Assembly: GCA_022565355.1 (NCBI GenBank)
Contig: JAIUMU010000005.1
Span: forward strand, 124,001 to 188,000
Length of the DNA stretch: 64,000 nucleotides
Direction of reading: 5' to 3'
Source of the DNA: Idiomarina sp.
GTDB lineage: Bacteria; Pseudomonadota; Gammaproteobacteria; Enterobacterales; Alteromonadaceae
The position numbers were made by a program, and so were the translations under genes. Below are positions 16,417 to 25,800 of the stretch, one piece after another. Within the stretch, counting starts at the first letter, position 1, and every line of letters begins with the position of its first letter. Under the pieces are notes generated by a model. It made no database searches, had not been told where the DNA came from, and worked only from the letters and a program-made list of their open reading frames with translations.

Positions 16417-17244
16417 ATGAAAAAGTTTACGGGTTTACTGGTGTTAGTGCTCGTGCATGGTTTGTTCTCTCAAATCGCCTTAGCGCAAAGTGAACGAACC
16501 GCTTTGGTACCCTTGCCCTCGGTTGATGATTTCACCAAAGGCAAAGACGGCTGGGCTCTCGGCCTCGGCCTTGGTATTGAATACGAAACGGCCTACGAAG
16601 GCTCAGACGAATTTGGCTTTGAGCTCGACCCTGCCGGTGCTCTGCAATGGCGCAAGGGAGATGATATTTTCTATTGGGCGGGTGAAGCATTAGGTTGGCG
16701 TGGCCTTCGCGCTGATACGTGGCTACTCGAGGCTCTTGTAGGCTTTGATGAGGGCCGTAAAGAGAGTGATTCCGATAAAGGCCGTTTAGATGGCCTCGGT
16801 GATGGCGATGAAGGCCTTGAGTTAGTGCTGCAAGCACGCCGAGCGTTCGATACCGATTGGCGCTATTGGTTAGTTGGCCGAGTTGTTACTGGAGAAAACG
16901 GCAACCTTGGCCTGTTTGGTGTAGGGCGCCGGTTCGGCGATAAATTCGATGGATCTGGCTCCGAAATGAACCTCGTAGCAGTGTTTCACGACAGCGAGTT
17001 CGCCAATAAAGATTTCGGCATCACCGCACAGCAAGCGGCGGCATCGGGATTAAATGAAACTAGAATGAGTAGTGGATTCCGCTCACTTGGAATCAATTAC
17101 AACTATCGCCATAACATCAACAAGAATTGGCAGATTTTCGGCGAAGTACTGTATGAGCATTTTAGTAGCGACGTTCGCAAAAGCCCTATCGCTCGCAGTA
17201 ATTACGAGGCAGAAGTAGGGATTGGGTTTATTTACATATTCTAG
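16417..17244 (+). CDS. MipA/OmpV family outer membrane protein
   Basis: A 275-residue protein with a signal peptide (MKKF then a hydrophobic stretch, cut after ALAQ) and alternating beta-strand pattern ending in aromatic phenylalanine (GIGFIYIF), as in outer-membrane barrels. The central GLGLGIEYETAYEGSDEFGF and the C-terminal part fit the MipA/OmpV family, which includes scaffolding proteins for murein enzymes and V. cholerae OmpV. Precise role unknown. It is a single-gene unit with its own promoter. Confidence 0.8.
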   Translation: MKKFTGLLVLVLVHGLFSQIALAQSERTALVPLPSVDDFTKGKDGWALGLGLGIEYETAYEGSDEFGFELDPAGALQWRKGDDIFYWAGEALGWRGLRADTWLLEALVGFDEGRKESDSDKGRLDGLGDGDEGLELVLQARRAFDTDWRYWLVGRVVTGENGNLGLFGVGRRFGDKFDGSGSEMNLVAVFHDSEFANKDFGITAQQAAASGLNETRMSSGFRSLGINYNYRHNINKNWQIFGEVLYEHFSSDVRKSPIARSNYEAEVGIGFIYIF

Positions 17245-17390
17245 CTTGGTTTTTGCTGTTTCGCTGAGTGTAGATCTGAGTGCACTCACCACGAGGCCAA
17301 CTGCTTTGGCTGAGGCACAGAAACTAAGCTAATTAATTTGCTAAGACGCTATATCTTACATCCTTAGTTTACTTATAGTATAAAACTAAC

Positions 17391-17462
17391 ACCCAGAGTA
17401 TGAGTTTATTGACAATATCAAACCATTAGGTTTATATTTTATCTATTACTCATACCCTTGGT
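17391..17462 (+). promoter_or_regulatory. AbiEi promoter framed by 15-bp inverted repeats
   Basis: A sigma-70 promoter (TTGACA 17409-17414, 18-base spacer, TATATT 17433-17438) is enclosed by two arms in inverted orientation: 17391-17405 and 17448-17462, identical at 13 of 15 positions when one is reversed (core GTATGAGT/ACTCATAC). The right arm ends six bases before the antitoxin ATG, where no Shine-Dalgarno is seen. AbiEi antitoxins are known to bind two inverted repeats at their promoter, so this is a likely autorepression operator. Confidence 0.65.
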
Positions 17463-17468
17463 ATTATA

Positions 17469-18260
17469 ATGTCGTCAAAAATAAACTGGCTCGTTACTAA
17501 CACCTCTCCAGGCTCCTTTGTTCTGCAGCAATGGCTAACTGAGAATGGTATTAGCTATTCCTTAGCTCAAAAGTATGCAAAGAACGGTTGGCTGAAGAAA
17601 CTAAGCGCAGGTGTTTACTATCGCCCCGGCCCTAACGATGAGGTTCAGCCTAGCTGGGTTGACGCCATACAAGCAATGGAAGTTCAGTTGCATCACTCGG
17701 TTCATCTGGCAGGTCTTAGCAGCCTAACTCACCAAGGCTTGAGCCACTATCTGAAATTGGGTGAAGAGAAAATATGGGTTGGCGTAGAAAATAAACAGTC
17801 GCTACCAAAATGGTTTCGTGAATTTCCTCATCAACATTGGTTTTACTCTACCACTAAAAGCCTCAAGCTTGATTCATTTAAAGATCTGAAAATTCTTAAA
17901 ATCAAAGGAAAGGAGCTCAAAGCTAGTAGTACAGAGCTCGCAGCTTATGAAGTGGTTGAAGCCATCAATAAACAGATATCCTTCGAACATGCAGCCGAAC
18001 TTTTCCAAGGCTTAGTTAATCTCAGCCCTAGAAAGGTGCAATCTATTCTCGAACGCAGTAACGCTGTTCAAACGAATCGAGTGTTCTTATTTCTGAGCCA
18101 CCACCACGAGCACGCGTGGGCGCAACATCTTGACGAAACAAAAATCGAATTAGGATCGGGTAAGCGCCAGGTTAAGAAGGGCGGCCGCCTTGATGAACGG
18201 TACCAAATCACCGTACCTGAATCATTGAGTGGAAAACGGAAGATACAAAACGATGGATAA
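17469..18260 (+). CDS. Type IV antitoxin AbiEi family protein
   Basis: A 263-residue AbiEi antitoxin. The N-terminal winged-helix domain is at residues about 12-60 (LTENGISYSLAQKYAKNGWL then SAGVYYRPG), followed by the antitoxin body (HLAGLSSLTHQGLSHYLKLG) and a lysine-rich tail. Its toxin gene overlaps by eight bases but is truncated, leaving this as an orphan antitoxin still under an intact promoter and operator. The gene is more AT-rich than its core neighbours, in keeping with acquisition by transfer. Confidence 0.85.
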   Translation: MSSKINWLVTNTSPGSFVLQQWLTENGISYSLAQKYAKNGWLKKLSAGVYYRPGPNDEVQPSWVDAIQAMEVQLHHSVHLAGLSSLTHQGLSHYLKLGEEKIWVGVENKQSLPKWFREFPHQHWFYSTTKSLKLDSFKDLKILKIKGKELKASSTELAAYEVVEAINKQISFEHAAELFQGLVNLSPRKVQSILERSNAVQTNRVFLFLSHHHEHAWAQHLDETKIELGSGKRQVKKGGRLDERYQITVPESLSGKRKIQNDG

Positions 18261-18483
18261 AGAGAGTCCTTATTACAATCAGGTTATGCTACTGATGAAG
18301 ACATTGCCGCTCATCGCAGAAGAACCTGTTTTTGCGCTTAAAGGTGGTACTGCGATTAACCTTTTTATCCGAGATTTCCCTCGGTTATCTGTTGACATTG
18401 ACCTCGCCTACCTTCCTCTTGATGCTAGAGACTTGGCACTTGAAAGTGCAACATTAAATCCTTTTAGAATAGGATATTCCTAG
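18253..18483 (+). pseudogene. Truncated AbiEii-type toxin
   Basis: The ATG at 18253 opens a frame of 76 residues that begins like a full-length AbiEii toxin and includes motif I, FALKGGTAINLFIRDFPRL then SVDIDLAYLP, but family resemblance stops after about residue 61 (LDARDLALES) and the frame ends 15 residues later. Full toxins have about 270-300 residues, so two-thirds, including the catalytic base and C-terminal helical domain, are missing. The hipB gene begins 96 bases further on, so the toxin end was probably replaced when the hip module entered. A start at 18229 is possible but less likely. Confidence 0.75.
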
Positions 18484-18579
18484 CTTAACCCCTGCAAACA
18501 TCAAAAATCCTACCAAACAGTGATTTTATTAAAATAGTAGGCTAGAATCTATTAAATCATCTCTCAATAGGATTTAAAT

Positions 18580-18879
18580 ATGGCGCGTCGTGTTGTTGCT
18601 ACTCCTAAACCCGATCTTTCTCAACCTGCGGATATGTTGCTCCTGGGTGCTGTTGTTCGTTACAGAAGAACAGGTTTGAACATAACCCTAGAGGATGCCG
18701 CCGGGCTTTGTGGAATATCGAAACAGGCCTACAACAATGTTGAGCTAGGTTCTGAAAACGTAAAAGTTGAAACACTGTTTAAAGTACTTACTGCATTTGG
18801 TATTTCATTGCGCGTAACCGATTTAGATTTTACAGATACGGGCTCAGTTATAAGTGGTGGCAGCGATGAATGGCTCTGA
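18580..18879 (+). CDS. HipB-like XRE antitoxin
   Basis: A 99-residue DNA-binding protein with a Cro/C1 helix-turn-helix at residues about 40-75 (LEDAAGLCGISKQAYNNVEL), the usual antitoxin and repressor for a HipA kinase. Its end overlaps the kinase start by 26 bases, arguing for strict co-expression. Just upstream is an inverted pair AAATCCTA (18505-18512) and TAGGATTT (18568-18575) that may serve as operator; the same TAGGA/TCCTA words also occur at the end of the truncated toxin (18473-18482). Confidence 0.8.
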   Translation: MARRVVATPKPDLSQPADMLLLGAVVRYRRTGLNITLEDAAGLCGISKQAYNNVELGSENVKVETLFKVLTAFGISLRVTDLDFTDTGSVISGGSDEWL

Positions 18880-20188
18880 AGCTGCACCGCAAATCACTAT
18901 TTACGCACAAGAGCATCCGGTAGGAACGCTCACGTTTCCGCAGCCTCAGCTTTGTGAGTTTACATATGCCGATACCTGGATTCAAACAGGCTACCCTATC
19001 TCGCCCCATCTTTCTTTTTCGGGCGAATTCTCAGCGCAAACCGTTGTACGTTTTATCCGCAACTTATTCCCGGAAGGGGATGCATTTGATCGCCTGTTAG
19101 AAACCGAGAATCTCTCGAAAAATAATATTTATGCGATTTTGCGAGCCGTAGGCAGCGATACCGCAGGTTTGCTTGCTTTCTCGGTGAACCACAACGAAGC
19201 TGAACGCCCAGTTTTGCGCTGCGTAACCGATGATGAGCTTGCCGATCGCTTACGTCACCAGAAAGACATGACCTACTGGGATGGCAAATACCGCCTTTCG
19301 CTTGCGGGTGTTCAGAATAAATTGAATGTGTTTATCAATGAGCAAGATAAGATTTTCCTCGCAAGTGGTACTTATGCCAGCACCCATATTCTGAAGTTTG
19401 CATCAACCAAGTATCCTTCGATTGTTGTAAATGAGCTGTTTTGTATGCGCCTGGCCGAGGCAGTTGATCTTCCTTCTGCGCCAGTACGCTTACGCAAGTT
19501 TGATGAGTTTACAGCGCTTCTGGTTCAACGCTTTGACAGAAAAACGATAGCGAACGGTGTAAGAAAACGCCATATTATCGATGGCTGCCAGGCGCTCGAT
19601 ATGCCGCCAGAAAACAAATATGAGCAAAACTTTGGCAGTAGCCGCGATGTGCAACATATTCGTGATGGTGTGAGTTTGCCTAAACTGTTTCAGTTTGCCG
19701 ATTCCACAGCAGTACCCATACAAAGCCGACAACACATGATTGATTGGGTGATATTCAATATCATCATTGGTAACAGCGACGCGCATGGCAAGAACATAAG
19801 CTTCTATGTAGGGAAGCGAGAAGGAATTACGCTTGCCCCATTTTATGATTTGGTGAGTGTGGTTTATGAAGCACAACAAGAGCCAAAGCTAGATACTAAC
19901 CTTGCGATGGCCATTGGCGATAGCTTCGAGATATCCAACATTACTGCGTACGATTTGCTCTCATTTGCTGCTGAAACATCGGTTGATGCCAACTATTTAA
20001 AGCGGCGCATTCAACGTATTTGCCACCTTGTAGATACTCGCGCTGCAAAACTGGATTTTTCTCAGGAGCATTTAAACGAAGAGCAAACTGCGCATGTAGC
20101 AGCGCTAAAGCAACTAGTTCTAGAGCGCGCAGAGGCATTGCTTGGGCAAGCACGTTTATTTGAACAGGTGCGGCGGGAAGGATTTTAA
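18854..20188 (+). CDS. HipA-type serine/threonine kinase toxin
   Basis: A 444-residue HipA-family kinase; E. coli HipA phosphorylates GltX and induces dormancy, which is neutralised by HipB. Visible kinase parts: the N-subdomain ISPHLSFSGEF, the P-loop-like YRLSLAGVQNKLNVFI (about 145-160), the catalytic IGNSDAHGKNISFY (Asp near 308) and the metal-binding APFYDLVSVVYE. All key residues look intact, so an active toxin is expected. It is followed one base later by a SEC-C protein gene, an unusual third member. Confidence 0.88.
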   Translation: MVAAMNGSEAAPQITIYAQEHPVGTLTFPQPQLCEFTYADTWIQTGYPISPHLSFSGEFSAQTVVRFIRNLFPEGDAFDRLLETENLSKNNIYAILRAVGSDTAGLLAFSVNHNEAERPVLRCVTDDELADRLRHQKDMTYWDGKYRLSLAGVQNKLNVFINEQDKIFLASGTYASTHILKFASTKYPSIVVNELFCMRLAEAVDLPSAPVRLRKFDEFTALLVQRFDRKTIANGVRKRHIIDGCQALDMPPENKYEQNFGSSRDVQHIRDGVSLPKLFQFADSTAVPIQSRQHMIDWVIFNIIIGNSDAHGKNISFYVGKREGITLAPFYDLVSVVYEAQQEPKLDTNLAMAIGDSFEISNITAYDLLSFAAETSVDANYLKRRIQRICHLVDTRAAKLDFSQEHLNEEQTAHVAALKQLVLERAEALLGQARLFEQVRREGF

Positions 20189-20189
20189 T

Positions 20190-21191
20190 ATGACAAAAAT
20201 AGGTAGAAATGACCCATGCCTCTGCGGCAGCGGTAAGAAATATAAATATTGCTGCATGGATGATGGTGCAAAACAACGTGCAGAACTGCTCGATGAGCTT
20301 GAGCAGGTATTGGCGATGAATCCAAATCTCACCCTTGACGAGATCAATGCTGTTGCGGCCTGCCAGATGCAGCAACGCAATAGTCAACCCATCGATGATT
20401 TTTGCGGTCTTTCTGCCGACCAAATGCAGAACTGGCTATATGCCCCTTTTCACTCACTTCTAGGTGTGGAAATTTCCACCCCAACCGATTTTTCGAATAG
20501 CCCCGTAATGCGCTACGTTGAAATCATCATTGCAGAAGCAATGGCCAATGGCGGACGCTTTAAAGCAACATCCAAAGGGAATTTGCCAACCAAGATCGTT
20601 AAGGCCGCAAACAGCCTGCGCCCCGAGCTGAGCACCTCTGATTACCCAACGCACGTGAGCATCAGTGAGTTCGAGGGAAGTAACGAAGACAAATTCAACG
20701 CCCTTCACTATGCACGCATTCTAGCGGAAATTGCCGGCATTATTTACCTCCGCAGTGGTTACTTCCACCTCAAGAAAGATGCTCAAAAGCAGTATCAGAA
20801 ACATGGACTCGCTGCGTTTTTCTTACCTATGCTGGAGGCCGCCGTTACTAGGTATAACTGGCGCTACTTCGATAGTTTTGACGACGAAGTCGACTTGCGG
20901 ATGTTTTGGGTCTTTATGATCTGGCGTTTGCAGAGGCATCGTTCAGTAGATCAGCTCATTCGAGAAGCCGCTATTGCGTTTCCACAGGTATGGGAACTGT
21001 TACCCAATGATACCTACGCTCCGCCTGAACGTATCTTTGCTCGCATCATCGAATCGCGATTTATTGAGCGGTGCTTGGAGTTTTGGGGATTCGTAAAAGC
21101 AGACCCAGAACGTTACGTTGACTTCGAGAAAGCGCCCCGCAACGTCAAGCTGCAACCTCTGTTTGAGCAATCATTTAAGTTTGATGTCTGA
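20190..21191 (+). CDS. SEC-C motif protein in hip operon
   Basis: A 333-residue cytoplasmic protein. The N-terminal 25 residues are a SEC-C zinc motif (IGRNDPCLCGSGKKYKYCC), as found at the C-terminus of SecA and in many accessory proteins, where it binds zinc and can contact ribosomes or other partners. The remaining 300 residues are mostly helical with no motif I recognise. I start at 20190, one base after the hipA stop and nine bases after GGGAAGGA; upstream starts lie inside hipA. Tight coupling suggests it is a functional third component of the HipBA module, or cargo of the same transcript. Confidence 0.8.
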   Translation: MTKIGRNDPCLCGSGKKYKYCCMDDGAKQRAELLDELEQVLAMNPNLTLDEINAVAACQMQQRNSQPIDDFCGLSADQMQNWLYAPFHSLLGVEISTPTDFSNSPVMRYVEIIIAEAMANGGRFKATSKGNLPTKIVKAANSLRPELSTSDYPTHVSISEFEGSNEDKFNALHYARILAEIAGIIYLRSGYFHLKKDAQKQYQKHGLAAFFLPMLEAAVTRYNWRYFDSFDDEVDLRMFWVFMIWRLQRHRSVDQLIREAAIAFPQVWELLPNDTYAPPERIFARIIESRFIERCLEFWGFVKADPERYVDFEKAPRNVKLQPLFEQSFKFDV

Positions 21192-21232
21192 TTTACGACG
21201 CTGCGTTTTTATCCGCTAACCGCGAAGAGCTA

Positions 21233-22477
21233 CTAATCATACTTCTTAACCCGATCATGCCGGTATTTTGACGTTCCTTTTGAAGATGTCATCACTTGCG
21301 CAACCGAGCGCTGAATTGACTCGCGTAGGCCATTTAAAAGCTGCACTTCTTGAGACTGCTTAAGATAGTCCATAATCCCATCACTCAGCTGCTCAATAAT
21401 CTCCCTAGCTTTGCGGATTCGATACCCTTTACCTTCGGCCAAGCGCAGCAAAGTTGCAACATCAGGAAAGGTTTTACTATTCGCCAATTTCAGAGCCATT
21501 TTATTGTCGATCGTATCGTAAATGAGTGTGTGAGTAATATCGAACAGGGGTGATACATAGATGTCGCTCATGTCAGGCAAATACTGTAGTGCGAAATTCT
21601 TCAAGTGCGCGTCACCATTACCAATGAGACAATTGAACACAATGTACTGATACATTTTTTCCACTTCTGTCTGGCTATTGGTGTACAGATGAGTGGCATG
21701 CAAAAGGGCTTCATAACTTCCCGAGTATTTTGCGTCAGGATCATTTGGTTTTTTCATTAGGGTAGTGAAGTCTTCGTATCCCAGCCGAACCCCCTTATCT
21801 GAGATATCGAACCGCTCTACCACGTAGGTCTCTAAATTCTCGGACAAATAGGTTTTCGGTGGATTGAGCCCACACCAACGCGCTGCTTCCATACACACGA
21901 ATTCATTTACTGTTAGTAGAGGAAATTGTGCATCAAAGGTTTTCACGATTAAGTCTCTTTGCTCTATCGTCCGCTCTGTGGAAATGTGGTCTCTTTGGGG
22001 CACGCTTATCTTCGGCTGAACACCAGCTAATGAGTTACGTAAGTAGTATTTTTCCAGCAATTGTGGAAACAACGGCTCGGGGCTGCTATATGACAAAATA
22101 TCGTTGAGCACTAACGGCTCAGCCTCGGGCAAGTTAATTTCGCTTTGGTAACACAACATGCCAATACCCTGAGCTCCTTGAAGTGCCAAAAGGTACATAT
22201 CATCAACTTTGGCATACCTTGCTAATTTTTCTGCAATGAAACGGCGATTAAAACCCTCGGGCAGGTTTTGGGAGAAAATTGGATGTAAGCTTCCTGATGA
22301 ATAACCATCCATCCCTTTTTGTGTCATGGTGAGTGATACATGAAGCTTCTCTTGAATAGGCTGAAAATGGTGCACCGAGCCATGAGTGATTAACCCCACT
22401 TCGGTTTCATCGATATATACGCTGATATTGGTGATTTTGGCGGGTAACGCTGGCTTAGTATTCTCAGAGCTCATCAT
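21233..22477 (-). CDS. HipA-type serine/threonine kinase toxin (second module)
   Basis: A 414-residue HipA-like kinase with NSLAGVQPKISVP (about 167-179), catalytic CLIGNGDAHLKNFAL (Asp near 285) and PLFDITHTLIY, all expected for activity. It differs strongly from the first HipA in the window, so they are not recent duplicates. It overlaps its antitoxin gene by four bases (ATGA) and runs convergently towards the hipBA-SEC-C operon, with 41 bases between stop codons. Likely growth-arrest toxin. Confidence 0.88.
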   Translation of the reverse strand: MMSSENTKPALPAKITNISVYIDETEVGLITHGSVHHFQPIQEKLHVSLTMTQKGMDGYSSGSLHPIFSQNLPEGFNRRFIAEKLARYAKVDDMYLLALQGAQGIGMLCYQSEINLPEAEPLVLNDILSYSSPEPLFPQLLEKYYLRNSLAGVQPKISVPQRDHISTERTIEQRDLIVKTFDAQFPLLTVNEFVCMEAARWCGLNPPKTYLSENLETYVVERFDISDKGVRLGYEDFTTLMKKPNDPDAKYSGSYEALLHATHLYTNSQTEVEKMYQYIVFNCLIGNGDAHLKNFALQYLPDMSDIYVSPLFDITHTLIYDTIDNKMALKLANSKTFPDVATLLRLAEGKGYRIRKAREIIEQLSDGIMDYLKQSQEVQLLNGLRESIQRSVAQVMTSSKGTSKYRHDRVKKYD

Positions 22478-22734
22478 GCGTCGTTCTCAGCGAATATCGC
22501 ATCAATTTCATTCCAATCTGGCAAACGATGCTTCTTGCGTGAAACTTCAAATTGCAAATCAACTCCATCAAGCAAGCGCTCGAAGATATCGAAGGAGCCC
22601 GTAAAACGACCATTTTCGATTTCAGAAATCGTTGATTTATGAATGCCCGTGAGCTCAGATAACACCTGTTGTGTGTAACCCCGTGCTTTTCTGCTCTCGC
22701 GTATCGCGTTGCCTATTTCGATTCGAGTTGCCAA
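22474..22734 (-). CDS. HipB-like XRE antitoxin (second module)
   Basis: An 86-residue protein with a classic Cro/C1 helix-turn-helix (TQQVLSELTGIHKSTISEIE, residues about 21-40) and an acidic tail (AIFAENDA) of the sort that contacts HipA. The only plausible start is the TTG at 22734-22732, behind GGTGG; the frame is closed by TAA about 27 bases upstream without an ATG or GTG. The weak start would keep expression low. A large dyad, probably its operator, lies 15 bases upstream. Confidence 0.8.
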   Translation of the reverse strand: MATRIEIGNAIRESRKARGYTQQVLSELTGIHKSTISEIENGRFTGSFDIFERLLDGVDLQFEVSRKKHRLPDWNEIDAIFAENDA

Positions 22735-22748
22735 TTCACCACCCCAAA

Positions 22749-22807
22749 TGTTCGCCCATTAGCAAATAATGTAACTCATAATTTAAATATTTGCTATATG
22801 GCGAACA
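22749..22807. promoter_or_regulatory. Long inverted repeat, probable HipB operator
   Basis: Two 20-base arms, 22749-22768 and 22788-22807, are inverted repeats matching at 17 of 20 positions (outer TGTTCGCC/GGCGAACA, inner TAGCAAATA/TATTTGCTA), separated by 19 bases. Each lies upstream of the second hipB start, where a repressor would cover the promoter. The size suits two HipB dimers. Confidence 0.6.
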
Positions 22808-22879
22808 GTTTATTCTTTTTAAGAGCAATAAACAAAGAGAAAACTGCTTATTAAGTGGCACTAGCGATGCTCACGTTAA

Positions 22880-25800
22880 TCAACCTCGAATTATCGAAAA
22901 CGCCTGAAACAATTCATCAGGCAAGCGTTGGCGAAGCTTCCATGTGATATTCATCGGCCGTTCTCCTTGGTAATCAACAAAATCAATAGGCCCGCAAGAA
23001 CGATAAGGGCTAGTTTTATTTTCACGAACAAACAATTGGAATTGCCAACCATTTTGTTGTTGCTCAATATAGCGGCGTCCACTTGGGGTATTTGGGCCAG
23101 CAGTATTCTGCGATTGCCAATGAAACAAACTCCGGCTAATAGCATAATCGTCGTACGCTATGCCTTCGTGCAATGCCTCGGATTTGTCTAACGTTACAAA
23201 CAACAACTCCGTTTTATTTTGCTCCAACCGCAACACGCCTGCTTGAAATGGCGTTGCTACTGTTTCTGTGTAATAGCCGATAGCAGAGAGGATCTCACGA
23301 ATAAAGTAAGCGCTATGAAGTTTCAAAGGGGTGCTTTCAAGTCCCAGTAAATCTTTGAATACTCGGGTTGTTTTTGAATCAAGATAATCAGCCAGCTCAA
23401 CAATCTCACCGCACACCTGCGGAACTTGCCGTAATCGATTGAGAACACCTTCGATCGTTACAGCTCCTCGTCCGCCAACAAGCTGATAGCAAAGCATCAG
23501 TAGCCTGTAATAACTACTTTCAGATACCTTCAACTCGCCTTTACTGTTTCCAATTGCGCGCAATACCGAAATGTGCTCAATGTCATCAATATGAAGGAGC
23601 GCGCCAAAACGGCGGCTAAAATACTTTTCTTCGTTGATTAAGTCTGGCGTGATTTCGTTGCTAAATAGTCCTGCAGTGCGCTTTAGTATGGTCCAACCGG
23701 TATTTCCTGTGCCTGTTGCGGCACGATATACATCCTGAATATCTAGCTCTTGGTCACGTAAAAACTGACTTAAGGTTACCTCCCGATTCTCCACTCGGGC
23801 GAGGTAATGCGACAGCTCTTGCGCCAATCGATTCCAGCTAAAATTCACCGCTTCCCGCAGTGATGCTAAAACCTGCTCGCGGGCTTGGTTTTGCAGCTGA
23901 ATATGGCAACCCATGGGGAGCTTCCCAAAGCCATCTTCAACACCTTGAATAATCTCTTTTCGCGATAGTCCGGTAATCGCACTATACAGCACATCGAAGC
24001 GAAAATTACCGGTCGAGTTGCCAACAAAATCAAGCACCAAACAGCTTTCTTTACCGTCATGCAAACGCAGGCCACGGCCGATTTGCTGCTGAAATAACGT
24101 TGCACTTTGCGTCGGTCTTAGCAGTAATAATGTGTCCACAAAGGGCAAGTCCACCCCTTCGTTATACAAATCGACCGTCACCAAAACATTGATTTCGCGA
24201 CGCTCCAATTGAAGTGGTAACTGTTGGCGCTCTAACGCACTCGCGTTACCAGTAATGCATGCAGCTCTAATACCCGCTTTATTGAACATCTGGGTCATAT
24301 ATTCGGCATGAGAAATCGTTACGCAAAAAGCGAGCGCACGGCATTCTGCGATGTTACTAACGAGTCCCTGCCAAGCATTGATAATTGCACGTGCCCGCAC
24401 TTCATTTCCGGTTAGCAAGTTATCTAAGGCGGCTATTTCACCGGCCTGTCGCCACGGCACATTTTGATAGTCAGTTCCATCTGCACAGGCATAATATTCA
24501 AATGGTGCCAGCAGTTGTTGGTCAAGCGCGTGCCATAAGCGCAACTGCGCAGAAGGTGAGCCATCGGGGCGCATGTCGAAGTGGGTGAATATACTGCGAT
24601 CATCTGAGCGCTCAGGCGTTGCCGTTAAGCCGAGTAAATATTTCGGCTGTATTGCTTGAACAAACTGTACGAAGCTATTGGCGGCAATGTGATGACACTC
24701 ATCAATCACCACAACACGCCAGTAATCAGACCCGTGCGCTTCGATGAGCTGCTGACTTAGGGCACTTTGGATGGTGGTAAACACATGAGTGTAATGTTGC
24801 GGCTGATGCTGACCGGTTAGCAGTTCGCCAAAATTCCCATCGCGCAGCACGTGACGATAGGTATGCAACGCTTGCTGTAAAATTTCACGTCGATGCGCCA
24901 CAAAGAGTAGCCGTGGTTGTCCGCCTTCGCGCTCGCACAAACGCTTGTAATCAAAGGCAGCCATCACCGTTTTACCAGTGCCTGTGGCGGCAACCAATAG
25001 GTTCCTCAAGCGACCATGAGCGCGTTCATTCTCGAGTTGGTCCAGCATAATCCGCTGAAAAGGCTTAGGCTGGATATCGAAGAAAGTAGTAATACCTTGA
25101 ACTACATCATAATCACTACCCTTTTCTCGAACTAACGCCGCACGCAACGCGTGTTGGTGCTCTTTGTTCTGTGGATCATAGGTTTGAAATTCTTCATCTT
25201 GCCAAAGTGTTTCAAAATGCGTCTTTGCACGATTAAATAACGCATTCTGACCACGTTCAGTAAATTTAACAGTCCACTCCAGCCCGCCCATCAGGGCGGC
25301 TCCGGATAGGTTTGCACTACCCACATAGGCAGAGCCAAACCCGGTGTTTCGCTCAAAAATCCAAGCTTTAGCGTGTAAGCGAGTCCGCCGGCCGTCGAGC
25401 GAAACCTTCACTTCGGTATTGGGTAAAGAGGCAAGTTGGTCGAGAGCTTTCTGATCTGTCGCGCCGATATAGGTGGTGGTAATAATTCGCAGTTGTGTAT
25501 TCGAACGGCCCTCAGCATCAAGCGCGGTAATGCGCTTGAGCGTATCAATAATTTTGCGAACTCCGGAGATGGTAATAAAACTTACCAAGATATCCACTCG
25601 ATCACAGCTTTTCAGTTCGCTTTGCAGCTCATGCAGCAGTGCAGGAGAGTCCTTTCCGGATGTGAACAGCCATGGCTGTGCAAGACCAATTGTCGGTAAC
25701 TCTAGCGATTGATGAAGTGGTGAAATGCTTCTTAGGATTTGTGGTGGCGTACTAATCGGGTTCGGCAGAGATTCTACTTGTGCCAATTGGCGAGCATGAG

